NCBI RefSeq assembly: GCF_949987515.2
Contig: NC_082693.1
Coordinates: 20,332,994 to 20,396,993, forward strand
Length of the DNA: 64,000 bases
Source: Delphinus delphis
Lineage: Eukaryota > Chordata > Mammalia > Artiodactyla > Delphinidae
Direction: 5' to 3'
Part shown: positions 60,400-64,000 of the stretch, piece by piece
Layout of the letters: each line of letters starts with the position of its first letter
Position numbering within the stretch: the stretch's first letter is position 1
Position numbers and translations under genes: made by a program
Notes under the pieces: generated by a model
The model's database searches: none
Told to the model about the DNA's origin: nothing
Seen by the model: the letters and a program-made list of their open reading frames with translations, nothing else

Positions 60400-61600
60400 A
60401 ATGACACTTAATGGGAAAAAAAACACCTACCTGATAATATGTACTCAAGTACGGCTAACTGCCCTATAGCTATAACAACGAAAGGCTAAAGGAAACAAGC
60501 AGTCCAATTAAAGCCATAAAAGGCTTTAGAGAGAAAAACTGGTCCATTTATTTATTTATATAAAGGTATAGTTAGCATGGTCTATATTTTTATAACTGTA
60601 ACTGACATTCGGCTATGTTATATCTATCTTCCTATCTATCTATCTAGAAATACAATTTAATCCAGGTACTTAGTTTCTAAGTACAGCAGGGGTGTGTGTG
60701 TGTGTGTGTGTGTGTGTAAGGCACTCAAATTAATGCCCTAAATGAGAGGATCTCAGAGAAAACTACTTTTATTCTACTTATTCCAAAGACAGATTTACCT
60801 TAAAGAGCCATATTGTTCTCTGGATACCTAATGCTGGTACCACTGTTAGTTTATCAAAAACTTTGACTTAGTATGGTTGTAAACTTCCCCTTTCCATCTC
60901 TCAGAATAATGTCTCACGTTTGTTGACTCAGAGGAAAAATGATAATTTTATTTATCACTTAAACTTCAATGGGTTTCAAGGCAAAGTAAGCTAAAATTTA
61001 CCAAAATAGCTTTAACTTTGTGCCAGGAAAAATTTAAATCTGGCGAAAGCTAAACCAACTGGGACATTTCAAGTTGAGAAGAGTAGTTGGGAAGATAGAA
61101 AATTATCTTTTAAAACAGATATTAGATGCCACAGCTTTCTGGGTATTCTTCTGAGCTACTAATGAGTTGACTCAAAGGATATGCAATCTGAAAGGGAAAT
61201 AGAGATTACGTGTTAATTGTTAACAACTCCCACCACCCCCTTTTTTTGCAAAAGGGGAAATTGTGATTGATGCCTAAACCATCACCTGAACAAACACTTC
61301 TCCATTTTCAGAATTTAAAAAAACCAAAAAAGCAAAAAACTTTAACGCATGAGACAATATTTTCATTGCAAACAAATGAGAAGTAACTTGTAATATATGG
61401 GTAAAGCTGCTGAAAGAAACAATACTAACCAAAAGAGAAACTAAATTTGGTAGCCCAGGTTACTTGTATGTGATTTAACTGTTCTATTTAATCTATAAAA
61501 AATAACTCCCTGAGTGTTGACGAGCTACTACTGTGGGTGGAGTGTGGATGGTACCTGTCCTAAATATCTGATCCGTGAAGCATACATTTAAAAACACATT
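60400..61600. other. Non-coding with two small microsatellites
   Basis: A (TATC)n run lies at about 60624-60646 and a (GT)n run at 60692-60717. The rest is unique with no gene recognised. Confidence 0.55.
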
Positions 61601-61606
61601 TTATAG

Positions 61607-61785
61607 GGACTTCCCTGGTGGTCCAGTGGCTAAGACTCTGCACTCCCAATGCAGAGGACCCGGGTTCGACCGCTGGTCAGAGAACTAGATCCCTCATGCA
61701 GCAACTAAAATCTCCTGCACGCCACAACGAAGATCCCACGTACTGCAACTAAGACCCGACACAGCCAAATAAATAAATAAATATT
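61607..61785 (+). mobile_element. CHR middle-form SINE
   Basis: Reads agggacttccctggtggtcc ... gactctgcactcccaatgc ... gacccgacacagccaaat, then (aaat)n. Flanks tttaaaaacacattttata and tttaaaaccccacattttta look like an imperfect TSD. Confidence 0.9.
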
Positions 61786-61838
61786 TTTAAAACCCCACAT
61801 TTTTATAATTAAAATATAGGAATGGAAATATATATTTA

Positions 61839-61945
61839 GTGCTCGCTTCAGCAGCACATTTACTAAAATTGGAACGATACAAAGAAGATTAGCATGGCCC
61901 CCTGTGCAAGGATGACACGCAAATTCGTGAAGCGTTCCATATTTT
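61839..61945 (+). pseudogene. U6 snRNA retropseudogene, fused to L1
   Basis: Full-length match to the spliceosomal U6 snRNA, from gtgctcgcttcagcagcac through the ACAGAG-box region (here gatacaaagaagatt, with A for G) and gcatggcccc to cgtgaagcgttccatattt. I see about four substitutions and one extra C relative to the usual mammalian U6. The ACAGAG change alters the box that pairs with the 5' splice site. Upstream there is no correctly spaced TATA box or proximal sequence element, only the AT-rich target site. The T run at the end runs directly into L1 3' UTR. All of this marks a retropseudogene rather than a working gene. Confidence 0.93.
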
Positions 61946-62205
61946 TTGAGAGAGTGACATGGACATATATACACTACCAAATATAAAACAGATAGCTAGT
62001 GGGAAGCAGCCGCATAGCACAGGGAGATCAGCCCGGTGCTTTGTGTCCCCCTAGAGGGGTGGGATAGGGAGGGTGGGCGGGAGACGCAAGAGGGAGGGGG
62101 ATATGGGGATATATGTATACATATAGCTGATTCACTTTGTTATATAGCAGAAACTAACGCAACATTGTAAAGCAATTATACTCCAATAAAGATGTTAAAA
62201 AAAAA
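61946..62205 (+). mobile_element. L1 3' UTR joined to the U6 copy
   Basis: Reads gagagagtgacatggacata, tatacactaccaaatataaa ... cctagaggggtgggataggg ... gctgattcactttgttatat ... atactccaataaagatgtta plus poly(A). Shares one TSD with the U6 copy: gaaatatatat at 61825-61835 and 62206-62216, so both were inserted together. Confidence 0.92.
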
Positions 62206-62224
62206 GAAATATATATATCTACAC

Positions 62225-63010
62225 TCAGGAAGAATAACCCACGGGAGCTTATTTTCATATTTGAATTCAAAATACCTTTAAAAATTTAGTTTAACGTAAC
62301 AGTTCCAGGAATACCACAAGCATGTTCATGCTGGTAACTTTCTATCAGAAAAGATCAGAAAGACAGGAGCCTGGTCGACAAAAGATCTTTAGAGAGGAAA
62401 AAATGCATATGTTATTACAATTCTTTGAAGGTGAGATAGAGCAGTTCTTTATCTAAAACTTCTAAGCAATGTGAATATCTTCAGTAGGTGAAAAGGCATT
62501 CCCTAAACTTTCATGCCTGGAAATGCACTCCTCGGTTGCAAGAACTTGAAAGTTAGATAATAAGGAAATTCCCAAGATCTAGCTGTTTATTGGAACAAAG
62601 TGTTTTACAAACAGGGACATTAAACGCCTTGGCTAAAGTCGAAATGACACTGTCTAAAGCATACAGTCTATCACTGTGCTGAGTCATAATTACTCATTCA
62701 TTTGTCTTGCTGGGAATACATCTGTGGCATTCAAATTCAAGGAGGCTGAATCCTCAGTAGAGCCTGTTGTTCCGTTTTGTATCTGGGTAGTTCATTTTGG
62801 GAGGAAGCTTGCACATAATGTACGATTAATAATCCCTTATTGAGAATATGTCCCGTAGAGCTGGTGACCCTCTTATAGAAGGACTTTTTGTTTGCAGTAT
62901 CTAAAGGCTTAGGTCTTGGGCAAAATAATGGCCTGCTGTGGCTTTTTGAGTTTCTCTTCTAGAAATTTTGAGCAGACATTGAGAGCGTGGTGGTGATTAT
63001 AACTCTGAAA
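62225..63010. other. Unique non-coding DNA
   Basis: No named repeat or supported exon. Confidence 0.45.
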
Positions 63011-63023
63011 TAAAGAGTTACGT

Positions 63024-63198
63024 TGGGGGACTTCCCTGGTGGATCCAGTGGCTAAGACTCTGCATTCCCAATACAGGGAGCCCAGGTTCAATTCCTGGTA
63101 AGGGATCTAGATCCCACAGGCTGCAACTGAAGGTCCTCTGTGCTGCAACTAAGACCCAGTGCAGCCAAATAAATAAATATATATATATATATATAAAA
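63024..63198 (+). mobile_element. CHR middle-form SINE with TSD
   Basis: Reads gggggacttccctggtggat ... aagacccagtgcagccaaat, then (aaat)n and (TA)n. TSD taaagagttacgt at 63011-63023, and aaagagttatgt at 63199-63210. Confidence 0.92.
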
Positions 63199-63714
63199 AA
63201 AGAGTTATGTAGGGAGGCTTTCTAATAATCAGCTTGTCACAGCCTTGCAGGTTCAGGCCATGAAGCGTTGAGGCACTAAATTCATCTTTTTTTCCTTCTA
63301 TCACCACAATACCCAGGTCATTCTAACAAAAATAAGAGCACAATTCTCATCCTGTATCCAAATTTCCCCAACTTTTCCCAAAGGCCCTGATGGCTGATTT
63401 TGGTTCCCAGGTGGGGTGTGATCAATGATTCCCCGTTGCCATTTCTCCATCTCTAACTGGTAAGCCCTAAAGCACTGCCCCCCCAACCCCCGCTGCCTGA
63501 ATTACTTTAAATTGAAATTGTTATTGAGACCATTGTAGATTCACATGCTACATGTAAGAAATGATAGAGCTGCACTTTGCCCAGTCTCCCCAGTGACAAT
63601 ACTGTAGGATTCTATCCCAACCAGGATGCTGACATTGATACAACCCACTGAACTTATTTGGATTTTCCTAATTTAACTTGTACTCATGTGTGTGTATATG
63701 TGTGTACGTTCATT

Positions 63715-63890
63715 TTTGAATAATCATTTCAGCTAAAATGTATGGAGTACCTGCTATCTACCTGGCACTGTTCTAAGTTCTTTATGTGTATAATCTCATC
63801 TAATACTCATGTACCAAGTACTGTATACTTAGCTCCATTTTACAGATGAGAGAGGCTAAATGATGTTGCAGTGGCAGAGCAGGGCCAATT
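63715..63890 (-). repeat. MIR (antisense)
   Basis: Order ctacctggcactgttctaag ... tctcatctaatactcatg ... ccattttacagatgagagag is the reverse of the MIR 3' half. Confidence 0.55.
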
Positions 63891-64000
63891 CACTTTACCA
63901 CCAGGCCACACATCTCTCATTACTACAGAGCACCTCTTGGTTACAGAATTCAGCCCTGTGGAGCTAGACTGTGTCCAGAGGGCCAGGAGGCTGGGAACAC

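Noticed and set aside
61839..61945. Functional U6 snRNA gene
   Set aside because: No TATA box or proximal sequence element at the expected distances, a change in the ACAGAG box, and fusion to L1 with one shared TSD all show a retropseudogene.

Overview
The window reads as non-coding DNA from a cetacean (whale or dolphin) nuclear genome. The main evidence is a dense set of tRNA-Glu-derived CHR-type SINEs. I count about 14 copies of a GC-rich short form of roughly 205 bp, recognised by its conserved 5' end, an RNA polymerase III A/B-box promoter and a 3' end of the type gcgtaccgc-poly(A). Many of these copies have near-perfect target-site duplications (TSDs). A longer form (about 300 bp, 3' end cgcagccaaaaataaataaa), a middle form and older CHR-1-like copies are also present. 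I see no BovB LINE and no Bov-tA-type ruminant SINE, which argues against cattle or sheep. The species cannot be fixed from the sequence alone.

I found no protein-coding exon that I can support. Every longer open frame is explained by a SINE, an L1 or L2 piece, a microsatellite or chance. Only two gene-derived sequences are recognisable: a U6 snRNA retropseudogene fused to an L1 3' end (61839-62205), and a piece of L1 ORF2 reverse transcriptase (43183-43810).

Layout. 1-5.4 kb: mostly unique, with a probable LTR at the left edge. 5.4-13 kb: first SINE, a probable antisense LTR, an L2, an old L1 3' end, a (CA)n, and a MIR split by nested young insertions (12.1-13.05 kb). 13-17 kb: L1 3' ends. 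17.2-20.3 kb: heavily nested block of SINE in SINE, then an L2 split by a SINE and an inverted L1. 20.5-25.9 kb: mostly unique, with a microsatellite, a bare poly(T) insertion and a MER5A. 26-30.6 kb: SINEs, an L2, an L1 3' end and one arm of a 170-bp inverted duplication. 30.6-35.4 kb: mostly unique, with the second arm of that duplication. 35.5-44.3 kb: SINEs, three L2 pieces, microsatellites and the ORF2 fragment. 44.3-50 kb: L1 with an expanded AT/GT tract, an old interspersed repeat, SINE in SINE and MER5A. 50-57.3 kb: SINEs, MIRs and a Tigger-like piece. 58.2-63.2 kb: cluster of SINEs, including a likely SINE 3' transduction, and the U6-L1 chimera.

No multi-gene system, operon, CRISPR array or new gene family was found. 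The most informative features are structural records of retrotransposition and repair: the U6-L1 chimera, an L1 copied from a prematurely polyadenylated RNA, a SINE that seems to have carried its downstream flank, a twin-primed L1, a poly(A)-only insertion, and a 97%-identical inverted copy 3.2 kb from its partner.
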